Origin: Arcobacter sp.
Lineage (GTDB): Bacteria; Campylobacterota; Campylobacteria; Campylobacterales; Arcobacteraceae
Direction of reading: 5' to 3'
Assembly (NCBI GenBank): GCA_003252105.1
Contig: QKDL01000010.1
Coordinates: 19,105 to 83,104 of the forward strand
Length of the DNA stretch: 64,000 nt
Position 1 is the stretch's first letter. Each line of letters starts with the position of its first letter. This document shows, in pieces, positions 17,849 to 26,664 of the stretch. The notes beneath the pieces are model-generated. The model had not been told where the DNA came from and made no database searches. It saw only the letters and a list, made by a program, of their open reading frames with translations. A program made the position numbers and the translations under genes.

Positions 17849-18604
17849 TCAGATTATATCTAAAAAATGTTTTTGAACCTCTTTATATCCAAAATTAAAA
17901 CACTCATTTAATTCTTTAAAAGTAAACATTTTAAAGTTTAACAAATTTTGATGAGTTATGTATATATTTGAGTGTTGAATAGAATAATTTACATTATCAA
18001 ACCAGTGAGAGAATATCTTCTTTTTTAATTTTTTTATTGGATTAAAGCTTCTTCTTTTTACAAGGTTTATTTTTCTTGGCATTAAATCAATTGTACAGAT
18101 TTTATGCTTACCATCTAAAAAAGGTTTCACAGGAAGATTGTCAATTAAACCCCCATCAACCAAATACATATGTTCGCAAGATATAGGTTTAAATATGGGA
18201 ATTAAAGCACTAGATGCCATACAAAGCTGATGAGTTAAACCTTGATCAAAATAGTGTAGTTGTTTTTTCTTTAAGTCATAAGCATTTACATAAACTTTTG
18301 TTGGTATATCTTCTAGTTTTCCTATTGGTAAAAGTTGATTTAAAATTGGATTATTTGCATCAATTTTTATCAAACCATTTTTAAAATAGTTAAATTTCAA
18401 AGTTTTTTTTAAATCTTTTGAAGAGAAAATTTTTAATTGCTCTTTTGCACTTACTCCACTTGCATGAGATGTTGCAATAATTGCTCCTATGGAACTTCCT
18501 GAGTAAGCATCAATTTTAATATTTTGTTCTTCAAAGAACTGTAAGGCTCCCAAGTGAAAAGCACCTCTTGCAGCACCTCCACCTAAAACTAAAGCAAATT
18601 TCAT
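17849..18604 (-). CDS. Patatin-like phospholipase (RssA type)
   Basis: This 251-residue single-domain patatin carries the oxyanion loop GGGAARGAFHLG, the nucleophile motif SGSSIGAI (Ser about residue 40) and the catalytic Asp in DGGLIDNLPV. The Ser-Asp dyad is complete. No signal peptide is seen, so it should act on lipids from the cytoplasmic side. Its start overlaps the end of the LpxH-like gene by 4 bases, so the two are coupled and may both act on envelope lipids. The substrate is unknown. Confidence 0.9.
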   Translation of the reverse strand: MKFALVLGGGAARGAFHLGALQFFEEQNIKIDAYSGSSIGAIIATSHASGVSAKEQLKIFSSKDLKKTLKFNYFKNGLIKIDANNPILNQLLPIGKLEDIPTKVYVNAYDLKKKQLHYFDQGLTHQLCMASSALIPIFKPISCEHMYLVDGGLIDNLPVKPFLDGKHKICTIDLMPRKINLVKRRSFNPIKKLKKKIFSHWFDNVNYSIQHSNIYITHQNLLNFKMFTFKELNECFNFGYKEVQKHFLDII

Positions 18605-19338
18605 CTATCTAACCAATTAATTATTTTAAATTCTCCATCATAAGTTTCAACTATAGCAGTACAAGATTCTACCCAATCTCCACAGTTTAGGTATTCGATT
18701 GAGTCTATCTTTTTTATTTCTGCTTTATGAATATGTCCACATATTATGCCATCATATCCTTTATGTTTTGCATGACTAGATAGGATAGCTTCAAAATCTG
18801 TAATAAAAGATACAGAAGATTTTACATTATCTTTTACATATTTTGATAGTGACCATTTTGATTTAATACCTAATCTAATTCTAATATTGTTTAAAAGCTG
18901 ATTTATATTTAATAGCAAATCATATCCATAATCCCCTAAAATGGCAAGCCATCGTTTAGTCATGGTAATAGAATCAAAAAAATCTCCATGGGTTATAAGA
19001 TATTTTTTACCTGTAACAGAGGTATATTCAATTTCGTTTTTAATATCTAAAGAGTTACCAAGAACTAAAGGAACAAAGGGTCTTAAAAATTCATCATGGT
19101 TACCTGTTATAAATACAACACTACAACCTTTTCTAGCTTTTTTTAAAATCTTTTGAATAACATCAGAGTGGGATTGTGGCCAAACAAGTTTTCTTTTGAT
19201 GGCCCAACCATCAATTATATCTCCAACTAAATATAGATTATCACTCTCATTGTGTTTAAAAAAATCAAGAAGTTTTTTTGTGTTCGAAAACTTTGTTCCT
19301 AGATGAACATCTGATATAAAAATGCTTTTGTATTTCAT
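18601..19338 (-). CDS. LpxH-like metallophosphatase (UDP-2,3-diacylglucosamine diphosphatase family)
   Basis: The calcineurin-type metal centre is complete: SDVHLGT, GDIIDGW, TGNHDEF, ITHGDFFDS and CGHIHKAEI. The length (245) and motif set match the UDP-2,3-diacylglucosamine pyrophosphatase family, which makes lipid X in lipid A synthesis. It may be an LpxH2-type paralogue. The neighbouring patatin gene overlaps by 4 bases. As the window also holds lpxA and lpxB, a lipid A role is reasonable, but it is not proven that this copy is the lipid A enzyme. Confidence 0.82.
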   Translation of the reverse strand: MKYKSIFISDVHLGTKFSNTKKLLDFFKHNESDNLYLVGDIIDGWAIKRKLVWPQSHSDVIQKILKKARKGCSVVFITGNHDEFLRPFVPLVLGNSLDIKNEIEYTSVTGKKYLITHGDFFDSITMTKRWLAILGDYGYDLLLNINQLLNNIRIRLGIKSKWSLSKYVKDNVKSSVSFITDFEAILSSHAKHKGYDGIICGHIHKAEIKKIDSIEYLNCGDWVESCTAIVETYDGEFKIINWLDR

Positions 19339-19416
19339 AAAAGAGATTTTATTTTAATATGATTACAACTTAATGACATGTAATACAGTTGTAATCACTC
19401 TTATATAAAATCAGTC

Positions 19417-20556
19417 ATGGAAAATTTAAAGATATGTTTAATTAGTGATACAGTTTATGATGTAAATGGAGTTTCAAGATTTATTCAAGATTTTGCAAAG
19501 GAAGCATTGGCTTTTGAAAAACCTTTTTTTGTGATAACTTCAACAAAAAAAGAGCATTATGAAAAAATTGAAAATGTTATAAATCTTAAGCCTTTATTTG
19601 TCATGAAAATGCCATTTTACAAATCTTTAGATTTAGTAATACCTAATTTTTTTAAAATCTATAAAAAAATAAAAGAGATAAATCCTTCACTACTACATAT
19701 TTCAACACCTGGTACAGTAGGTCTTTGTGCTTTAATTAGTGCAAAAATATTAAAAATACCTGTTGTAGGAATTTATCATACTGACTTTCCTTCATATTTA
19801 TATAAAAATACAAAAAGTAAATTTGTTAAAAATGGCACAGTTTTATTTTTAAAGCTTTTTTATAAAGGCTATAAAGCAATTTTTTTAAGATCCGAAGAGT
19901 ATTCTAATATAGTTCAAGAGCAATTAAACTTTAAAAAAGAGAATTTGTATTTAGTTAAAGCCGGTATAAATATAAAAAGTTTTGATAAGTCATTTAACGA
20001 TGAGACCATTTGGGATGGATACCAAGTACAAAAAGATAAATTCAAAGTTTTGTATGTGGGAAGGTTATCTGTAGAAAAAGGGGTTGATACCCTTATATCT
20101 TATTGGAATGAGTTTAATTTAAGTGATTGTGAACTTATTTTAGTGGGAGATTTAGAGTTTGAGCTAAATCAAAAAGAGTTAAAGAATATTAAAATAATAG
20201 GTAGAAAACAAAAAGAGGATTTATCAAAACTATATGCTTCAAGTGATTGTTTTATATTTCCCTCTACGACTGATACTTTAGGACAAGTTGTAATGGAAGC
20301 TTTGTCTTCTGCACTTCCTGTAATAGTTACTAATCAAGGTGGGCCAAAAACTTTTGTATCCCAAGAATTTGGATATATTTTAGATTTTAAACAAAAAGAT
20401 GAGGTGAAAAAAGCAATTTTAGAGTTGAAAAATCATAAAGAGATATATGATTATAAATCTTCAAAAGCTTATGAATTTATGAGAGATATGTCAATCTCTC
20501 ATAGTTTTTTAGATTTCTGGTCGAAAAATGAACAGTTCTCAAAGGTTTGCAAGTAA
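19417..20556 (+). CDS. GT4-family glycosyltransferase
   Basis: This 379-residue GT-B enzyme has an N-terminal acceptor domain (ISDTVYDVNGVSRFIQDF), a short hydrophobic membrane-contact helix near residues 100-120, and a C-terminal donor domain. The latter has VLYVGRLSVEKGVDTL, the catalytic-type motif PSTTDTLGQVVMEALSS and the loop NQGGPKTF. It resembles the alpha-glycosyl/mannosyl lipid transferases of the GPGTF group. It is divergent from the LpxH-like gene and ends inside the convergent DJ-1 gene, with 18 bases of overlap. The sugar and acceptor cannot be told from the sequence. Confidence 0.88.
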   Translation: MENLKICLISDTVYDVNGVSRFIQDFAKEALAFEKPFFVITSTKKEHYEKIENVINLKPLFVMKMPFYKSLDLVIPNFFKIYKKIKEINPSLLHISTPGTVGLCALISAKILKIPVVGIYHTDFPSYLYKNTKSKFVKNGTVLFLKLFYKGYKAIFLRSEEYSNIVQEQLNFKKENLYLVKAGINIKSFDKSFNDETIWDGYQVQKDKFKVLYVGRLSVEKGVDTLISYWNEFNLSDCELILVGDLEFELNQKELKNIKIIGRKQKEDLSKLYASSDCFIFPSTTDTLGQVVMEALSSALPVIVTNQGGPKTFVSQEFGYILDFKQKDEVKKAILELKNHKEIYDYKSSKAYEFMRDMSISHSFLDFWSKNEQFSKVCK

Positions 20557-21087
20557 ACCGTTTCTAACCTCTTGGTAAATTGATTCACCTTGTAGTTGTT
20601 TAACAAGTTCTAAAGCAAAAGTCATAGCAGTTGCTGGTCCTTGAGAGGTGATAACTTTGTCATCTATTACAACTTTGTCATCTTTTTTATAAGTTGCTGA
20701 ATCAATTTTTTTCTCAAAACTTGGATAACAAGTATAATTTTGATTTAATACGCCAGCACAGTGTAAAGCATAAGGAGCTGCACATATAGCCGCAACATAT
20801 TTATTTGTTTGTTTAAACTTTTTTAAAGTCTCTTGAGTTAATTCATCTTTAGCTAAATTAAAAGTATTTTCAGCTCCACCTGGTAAGACTACCATCTCGT
20901 AATCCTCAACTTTTACATCTTTTAAGAATATATCAGAATCAATACCTATTTGATGTGCCCCTTTTGTCAACTTTTCCGAAATAGTTGAAATAGTAATTTC
21001 AATATTTGCCCTTCTTAATATATCAATAATTGTAATTGCTTCAATCTCTTCAAATCCTGTAGATAAAATAATAAGTACTTTAGTCAT
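20539..21087 (-). CDS. DJ-1/PfpI family protein
   Basis: This 182-residue flavodoxin-like protein has the nucleophile elbow AAICAAPYAL (Cys about residue 104) and the conserved acidic residue in LSTGFEEIEAI, so the DJ-1 reactive cysteine site is complete. Related proteins (YajL, DJ-1) act as redox-linked chaperones or glyoxalases/deglycases. The gene converges on the glycosyltransferase with an 18-base overlap of coding ends. Its start has AAGGAT upstream. Confidence 0.92.
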   Translation of the reverse strand: MTKVLIILSTGFEEIEAITIIDILRRANIEITISTISEKLTKGAHQIGIDSDIFLKDVKVEDYEMVVLPGGAENTFNLAKDELTQETLKKFKQTNKYVAAICAAPYALHCAGVLNQNYTCYPSFEKKIDSATYKKDDKVVIDDKVITSQGPATAMTFALELVKQLQGESIYQEVRNGLLANL

Positions 21088-21217
21088 GGATAATCCTTTT
21101 TTATTTTTTATAATTTTAACATATTAAACATCCTAATTATGATTATTTGTAGGTACTTTTAAGGATATATAAGTTATTTTTAAATAAAATTTAAGCAATT
21201 ATTAAAAGGGGAAATAT

Positions 21218-21901
21218 ATGATTAAATCAATTTCTAAGATAGGTTTAATAGGTACTTTGTTATTTGGTCTTTCAGGTTGCTATACTAAACAAGTTGTTGA
21301 AAATGATAGTAGCTATAATAAAGAAAACAAAGTAGCTGCAGATATAGAAAAATCTATTGCCGATGTTCAAGTAACAAAAGAATATATGGAGATAGCTAGA
21401 GATCAAGAGTATAATGTAAATACTCAAAGAACTTTAGAAGGGACAATCAATTCTTTAGCAACTCAAATGATGAGAAATAATAAAATGGTTACTAGAAAAC
21501 CTGTATTAATTACTTCATTTGTTAGACTTGATAATTTCAAAAAAACAACTGAATTTGGTAGAATCGTTAGTGAAAGTTTGATTAATGAGATGTCAAATAG
21601 AGGATTTAATATTATTGAATACAGAGGTCAATTAGCTGTATCAATAAATGAAAAAGGGGAATATTTTATTAGTAGAGACCCTTATAAAATCAAAGATGAA
21701 ATTCCAAATACTTACGTTGTAGTAGGTACTTATTCTAGACAATATGGTAAAATCATTTTAAATGCAAGAGTTATAGATAATGTTACAGGTAGAATTATAT
21801 CTACGGCTAGAGTTACTTATTTACATAGTATGAAAGATGATTGTACACTATTTAAAGATTGTAAACCAGCAAGAAAAATAAAAATCATTAAAGAAAAATA
21901 A
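21218..21901 (+). CDS. FlgO-family outer membrane lipoprotein, copy 1
   Basis: The N terminus MIKSISKIGLIGTLLFGLSGC is a lipoprotein signal with lipobox LSGC. The FlgO domain covers about residues 65-215: SFVRLDNFKKTTEFGRIVSE, LINEMSNRGFNIIEYR, and VVGTYSRQYGKIILNARV. In Vibrio, FlgO is an outer-membrane protein needed for flagellar stability and motility. It is the first of three adjacent FlgO-like genes, spaced 2 bases from the next. A strong AAAAGGGG ribosome site precedes the ATG. Confidence 0.88.
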   Translation: MIKSISKIGLIGTLLFGLSGCYTKQVVENDSSYNKENKVAADIEKSIADVQVTKEYMEIARDQEYNVNTQRTLEGTINSLATQMMRNNKMVTRKPVLITSFVRLDNFKKTTEFGRIVSESLINEMSNRGFNIIEYRGQLAVSINEKGEYFISRDPYKIKDEIPNTYVVVGTYSRQYGKIILNARVIDNVTGRIISTARVTYLHSMKDDCTLFKDCKPARKIKIIKEK

Positions 21902-21903
21902 TA

Positions 21904-22527
21904 TTGAATACAAAATATTTCACCTTTAAATTAGTTTTTTATTTTTTACTAATTTTATCATTTTCTGGATGTTCTTTAAAATCAATTATTGATGATACTC
22001 CAAGATATAATGATGAAACAATAATGTATAAAGTAAATGAGAATAAAATTTATGATAATTTAAATGGTGCAATAAACTCTTTGTCAAATCAATTATTTTT
22101 AAATAATAGCAAAGATTTAAATAAATCTTATGAAAAAATAGCAATTTCCACTTTTACAAACAATGACAATATCAAAAAGACCTCTACTTTAGGTAGAGTT
22201 CTTTCTGAAAGTCTAATAAATGACCTTCACACAAAAGGTTTTAGAATAATTGACCTTACTACAAAAAATGACCTTTCTATCAATGATAAAGGGATATTTT
22301 ATTTATCAAGAGAGTTAAAAGAATTAAAAGAAAAAAATGGAGATATTTTAGTTCTTACAGGGACTTATTCTAAATTTGATTATGATTCAATTGTTCTTAA
22401 TGCAAGACTATTAGATGTTCAAACAAGTGATGTAATATCTACGGCTAGAGTTATTTATACATATAAAGATTGTTCTTTAGTAGATTTGTGTGATGATGAA
22501 AAAATCAGGGTTATAAAAGATAGATGA
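21904..22527 (+). CDS. FlgO-family outer membrane lipoprotein, copy 2
   Basis: Starts at a TTG just after copy 1. The signal ends in LSFSGC (lipobox). The FlgO pattern repeats: STLGRVLSESLINDLHTKGF, SINDKGIFYLSRELKEL, LVLTGTYSKFDYDSIVLNA. This copy clearly derives from duplication of its neighbour but has diverged strongly. The end overlaps copy 3 by 4 bases (ATGA). Function is inferred from family only. Confidence 0.85.
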   Translation: MNTKYFTFKLVFYFLLILSFSGCSLKSIIDDTPRYNDETIMYKVNENKIYDNLNGAINSLSNQLFLNNSKDLNKSYEKIAISTFTNNDNIKKTSTLGRVLSESLINDLHTKGFRIIDLTTKNDLSINDKGIFYLSRELKELKEKNGDILVLTGTYSKFDYDSIVLNARLLDVQTSDVISTARVIYTYKDCSLVDLCDDEKIRVIKDR

Positions 22528-23108
22528 TGAGAATATTTAATATCTTTTTGTTACTAAGTGCAATGTTTTTATTAAATGGTTGTATTCCAAAAGCAAATAT
22601 ACCATTTTTAGATATTGATGAATCTACTGATTTTAAAAAAGCAACTAAAGAGTTGGTTTCTGATATGCATGATGAGATTACACTAATAATTCCTCGTTCA
22701 AATAATCTTATATATGTGTCAGATTTTGTGAATATAAAGAATTTGAAAGTTACTTCTCAATTAGGTTTATTTCTTGCATCAGAAATCAAATCTCATGTTA
22801 CAACACACTTCAATGTAAAAATTAAAGAGATTGAATATTCAAAATATTTTAAAATAGATAATTCAGGAACTAAAATTTTATCAAGAGATATTGATGATTT
22901 AAATGGATTGTCTTCTAAAAAGACCTTTATTTTAGCGGGAAGTTATGCACTAACATCAAGACAGTTAATGATGTATTTAAAACTTATTGATATGAAAACA
23001 GGAGAGCTTCTTCAATCTACTTCTACTAGTATCCCCCTAAACAGTGAAATAATAGATTTAGAAAATGAAAGAAATACTCCTTTTGTTATACCTCACGTAG
23101 TACTATAA
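22524..23108 (+). CDS. FlgO-family lipoprotein, copy 3 (most divergent)
   Basis: This is a 194-residue protein with a lipoprotein signal (FNIFLLLSAMFLLNGC). The FlgO-like core is shorter but recognisable: YVSDFVNIKNLKVTSQLGLF, a helix (LASEIKSHVT), KILSRDIDDLNG, and FILAGSYALTSRQLMMYLKL. It overlaps copy 2 by 4 bases, so the three genes form a coupled operon. It converges on the small lipoprotein gene, whose stop codon lies 3 bases further on. Confidence 0.82.
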   Translation: MMRIFNIFLLLSAMFLLNGCIPKANIPFLDIDESTDFKKATKELVSDMHDEITLIIPRSNNLIYVSDFVNIKNLKVTSQLGLFLASEIKSHVTTHFNVKIKEIEYSKYFKIDNSGTKILSRDIDDLNGLSSKKTFILAGSYALTSRQLMMYLKLIDMKTGELLQSTSTSIPLNSEIIDLENERNTPFVIPHVVL

Positions 23109-23110
23109 TC

Positions 23111-23290
23111 TTAATAACCACATTGATTTGAATAATCACAATATACACTTCGAGGTTTTATTAATATAAGTTCCTTCGAATAGTTTGGATGATAATATCC
23201 ATGCTGATAATACCCATGATGATAATCATGATAATAACAACCTGAGAATAAAAATACTGTAACTATTAGAGCAAACAATAATTTAAACAT
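23111..23290 (-). CDS. Small His/Tyr-rich lipoprotein (59 residues)
   Basis: The protein has a lipoprotein signal ending in FLFSGC (Cys at residue 18). A very His/Tyr-rich stretch follows (YYHDYHHGYYQHGYYH), and then about 25 ordinary residues with two more Cys. A good ribosome site (AAGGGA) lies 5-6 bases before the ATG and a TTATAA-type -10 lies upstream. After lipid attachment the His cluster would face the periplasm, which suggests metal binding, but that is inference. I do not recognise a family. Confidence 0.75.
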   Translation of the reverse strand: MFKLLFALIVTVFLFSGCYYHDYHHGYYQHGYYHPNYSKELILIKPRSVYCDYSNQCGY

Positions 23291-23367
23291 AGTTTCCCTT
23301 TTTGATTTTATAACCTTAGTTTATCATTTTCTTAATAAATTTAAAATTTCAATCAAATTTTTATACC

Positions 23368-24933
23368 TTAAAGTATCTCTTGGATTAAAAATTGTGGGGA
23401 AATCTCACCTCTAAATTCATTTTTGTTTACAGAAACAATAATATCAATTGTATTAGATTGAATATTTTCATCAGCATGAAATTTTAAAGCTTCAAATACA
23501 ACCCCATCATTATCAAGAACAAGTTTTAAATGGTTTTTATCTTTTCCAAAAAATTGTGTTTTAATAATATTTGAATTTGATATTTTAAATACCGGACGGT
23601 TGTTTTCTAATCCATATGGTTCAAATTTTTCAATGATATTTAAAAACTCTATATCAACACTAGCAATATCAAGTTCTCCTAAAACATTTAAATCAATATG
23701 AAGTTCTTCCGGAGCTATATTTAATAACTGGTTAATTCTTTTTTTAAACTCTTCCAGATTTGATGCTTTTAATGATAATCCAGCAGCATTTTTATGCCCT
23801 CCAAAACCTATTAATAAATCAGAAGTTTTTTCAATGATTGAATGAAGATTTATATTTGCATTTGCCCTTGCACTACCTTTTGCTATTCCATTGTTTATTG
23901 AAAAAATAAATGCAGGTTTTTTATAGCTATTTGACAGTTTAGATGCAACAATCCCTATAACTCCCTCATGCCAATTTTCTCCCCAAACTACTACAGCATT
24001 GTCTTGGGCATTTGAAGCTTCATTTGCTTTTTTTGAGATATCTTCTTGTAAAGTTTTCCTATAACAATTTAATTCTTCTAATAGTTGAAGTGTTTCATTA
24101 GCTTCATATTCATTTGAAGCCAATAAAAATGATAAAGCAATAGAAGCATCATCCATCCTTCCTGCACTATTTATTTTTGGAGCAATTGTAAAACCAACAT
24201 CATCAGATACAAAAATATTTTTTTGCATCATATCATTGATTTTTTTAAATGCAGGTCTTGATGAGGTTTTAATCATCTTTAAGCCATGTTTTACCATAGT
24301 ATAATTTAGATTCTTCATAGGCATTATATCAGCTATGATTGCCACACATAAAAGGTCAAAATAGCTTTGAAGGCTTATATCAAAATTCAACTCTTTTTTT
24401 ATAGCTGCACATAAATACCAAGCAACTTGCGCTCCACAAATATCTTTGAATGGAAATGTACAATCTTTTTGTTTTGGATTTATTATAGCTAAGGCTTGTG
24501 GTATTTCAAGACCTACTGTATGATGATCTGTTATGATTAAATCAATATTTTTTTCTTTTAATTTTTTAGAAGCTTCGACTGCTGAAATTCCATTGTCAAC
24601 TGTAATTACAAGTCCTGAATCAATCATATCAACTATTTTTGCAGATAAGCCATAACCATGTTCAAATCTATTTGGAATAATGTGTTTGACTTTTTTCCCA
24701 ACTTTTGAAAAGAAATCAACAATAATTGCTGTTGATACAACTCCATCAACATCATAATCTCCAACAATAGTAATAGGTTCATTATCTAAAATAGCTTTTT
24801 TAATTCTTTGAGTAGCAATTTGTATATCTTTAAAACTATCAGGTGTAGGAATATTTGCCAATCGAGAGTATTTATTGCTCTCGTGGCGTTTTGAAAGTAT
24901 TTTATATAACTCTTCTTTTGTAATTTTATTCAT
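23368..24933 (-). CDS. recJ: Single-stranded-DNA-specific exonuclease RecJ
   Basis: RecJ degrades single-stranded DNA 5' to 3' in recombination and mismatch repair. The DHH domain shows GDYDVDGVVSTAI and ITDHHTVG, followed by CGAQVAWYLC. The DHHA1 domain shows GFGGHKNAAGLSL. At 521 residues it is at the short end for RecJ, as is common in this phylum. It lies 3 bases after pyrG and is probably co-transcribed. Confidence 0.95.
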   Translation of the reverse strand: MNKITKEELYKILSKRHESNKYSRLANIPTPDSFKDIQIATQRIKKAILDNEPITIVGDYDVDGVVSTAIIVDFFSKVGKKVKHIIPNRFEHGYGLSAKIVDMIDSGLVITVDNGISAVEASKKLKEKNIDLIITDHHTVGLEIPQALAIINPKQKDCTFPFKDICGAQVAWYLCAAIKKELNFDISLQSYFDLLCVAIIADIMPMKNLNYTMVKHGLKMIKTSSRPAFKKINDMMQKNIFVSDDVGFTIAPKINSAGRMDDASIALSFLLASNEYEANETLQLLEELNCYRKTLQEDISKKANEASNAQDNAVVVWGENWHEGVIGIVASKLSNSYKKPAFIFSINNGIAKGSARANANINLHSIIEKTSDLLIGFGGHKNAAGLSLKASNLEEFKKRINQLLNIAPEELHIDLNVLGELDIASVDIEFLNIIEKFEPYGLENNRPVFKISNSNIIKTQFFGKDKNHLKLVLDNDGVVFEALKFHADENIQSNTIDIIVSVNKNEFRGEISPQFLIQEIL

Positions 24934-24936
24934 TAA

Positions 24937-26550
24937 TTACTTTTTATTAGATTGTTTTACAAACTCTAAAATAATTGGATTTGGTGTTTCAAGGTGAGAA
25001 GTAAACTCAGGGTGAAATTGTACACCAACAAACCAAGGATGTTCTTTTAGTTCAATTGCTTCAATTAGACCATTTGATTGTCCAGAGATTATCATCCCTG
25101 CTTCTTCTAATCTATCTTTATATGCAGGATTAGCTTCATATCTGTGTCTATGTCTTTCATAATACACTTCTTCTTTTCCATAAGCTATTTGAAGTTTCGA
25201 ACCTTTTAATGGTTCAAAAGGGTATTCACCTAATCTCATAGTACCACCCATTGGAGATTCATGTGTTCTTAATTGTTTATTTCCACTTTGGTCTATAAAT
25301 TCATCAATTAAATAGATAATTGGTTCTTCACAGTTTTCTTCAAACTCAATTGAGTTAGCTTTTTCTATACCTAATACATTTCTAGCAAACTCTACAATAG
25401 CTAACTGCATACCTAAACAGATACCAAGATATGGGATATTGTTTTCTCTTGCGTATTTAATTGCTTGAAGTTTTCCATCAACTCCTCTGTGCCCAAAACC
25501 ACCTGCTACTAGAATACCATCAGCATTTCCAATAATATCATATGCTCCTACATCTTCAATTCTTTCACTATCACACCAGTGGATATTTACTTTTGTATTT
25601 AGATGTGCTCCTGCATGAACTAGAGCTTCGATTAGAGATTTATAAGATTCTTTTAAATCTAAATATTTACCAACAAATGCAATAGTTACTTCATCTTGTG
25701 GTACTAAAATATTTTTTACCAATGTATCCCATTTTTCCATATTTGGCTTAATCTTGATATAAAAATGCTCTGATAAAGCGTTTAATATTCCCTCTTTGAT
25801 AAAGTGTAAAGGAACTTGGTAGATTGATTGTGCATCACCTGCTTCAATAACTGCATTTTTATCAATATCACAAGATAAAGCTAATTTATCTTTTAAATTT
25901 TTTGGAAGAGGTTTTTCTGTTCTACAAACTAACATATGTGGAGTAATACCAATTCTTCTTAACTCTTGAACTGAGTGTTGAGTTGGTTTTGTTTTTAATT
26001 CACCTGCAGCTCTAATATAAGGAACTAATGTAACATGGATATTCATAGTATTTGTTTTTGGAAGTTCATGTCTTATAGCTCTTATTGCTTCCATAAAAGG
26101 TAAACCTTCAATATCTCCTACTGTTCCACCAAGTTCAATGATTAAAAAATCATTATCATCTGCTGCTGCGTAGATTCTGTCTTTAATCTCATCTACAACA
26201 TGGGGAATAATTTGGATAGTTTTACCTAAATAACCACCTTCTCTTTCTCTTTTAATTACACTTTGGTAAACTTGCCCAGTAGTAAAAGAGTTTTTTGCTG
26301 TTAGTGTTTGGTCTATAAATCTTTCATAGTTTCCTAAATCTAAGTCTGTTTCTGCTCCATCGGCTGTAACAAAAACCTCTCCATGTTCAAGTGGACTCAT
26401 TGTTCCTGGGTCTACATTTAAATAAGGGTCTATTTTTAACATAGATACTTTAAACCCTGATTGTTTTAATATTGTCGCAATAGAAGCTGAGGTAATACCT
26501 TTACCAAGTGAACTTAAAACTCCACCTGTTACAAATATAAATTTAGTCAT
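24937..26550 (-). CDS. pyrG: CTP synthase
   Basis: PyrG makes CTP from UTP, ATP and glutamine. The synthetase half begins [17 protein letters not shown] (P-loop-like), has [20 protein letters not shown] and [11 protein letters not shown]. The C-terminal class I glutaminase has the catalytic Cys in [11 protein letters not shown] and the His/Glu pair in [10 protein letters not shown]. The length (537) is normal. It is the first gene of a minus-strand unit with recJ. Confidence 0.98.
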   Translation of the reverse strand: MTKFIFVTGGVLSSLGKGITSASIATILKQSGFKVSMLKIDPYLNVDPGTMSPLEHGEVFVTADGAETDLDLGNYERFIDQTLTAKNSFTTGQVYQSVIKREREGGYLGKTIQIIPHVVDEIKDRIYAAADDNDFLIIELGGTVGDIEGLPFMEAIRAIRHELPKTNTMNIHVTLVPYIRAAGELKTKPTQHSVQELRRIGITPHMLVCRTEKPLPKNLKDKLALSCDIDKNAVIEAGDAQSIYQVPLHFIKEGILNALSEHFYIKIKPNMEKWDTLVKNILVPQDEVTIAFVGKYLDLKESYKSLIEALVHAGAHLNTKVNIHWCDSERIEDVGAYDIIGNADGILVAGGFGHRGVDGKLQAIKYARENNIPYLGICLGMQLAIVEFARNVLGIEKANSIEFEENCEEPIIYLIDEFIDQSGNKQLRTHESPMGGTMRLGEYPFEPLKGSKLQIAYGKEEVYYERHRHRYEANPAYKDRLEEAGMIISGQSNGLIEAIELKEHPWFVGVQFHPEFTSHLETPNPIILEFVKQSNKK

Positions 26551-26636
26551 TATGAAAAACTCCGTAATATGTAATAGTTATGATTGTATATGAATTATTC
26601 GGCGATTATAGCTAATCGATGGTTAATATGTTGTTA

Positions 26637-26664
26637 AATAAAGAAGAGAGTTCTCTTCTTTATT
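26637..26664 (-). terminator. Hairpin downstream of ccoG
   Basis: A perfect 13-base stem (AATAAAGAAGAGA / TCTCTTCTTTATT) with a 2-base loop abuts the ccoG stop codon. On the minus strand it is followed by TAACAAC with no long T run, so it is a moderate terminator at best. Confidence 0.6.
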
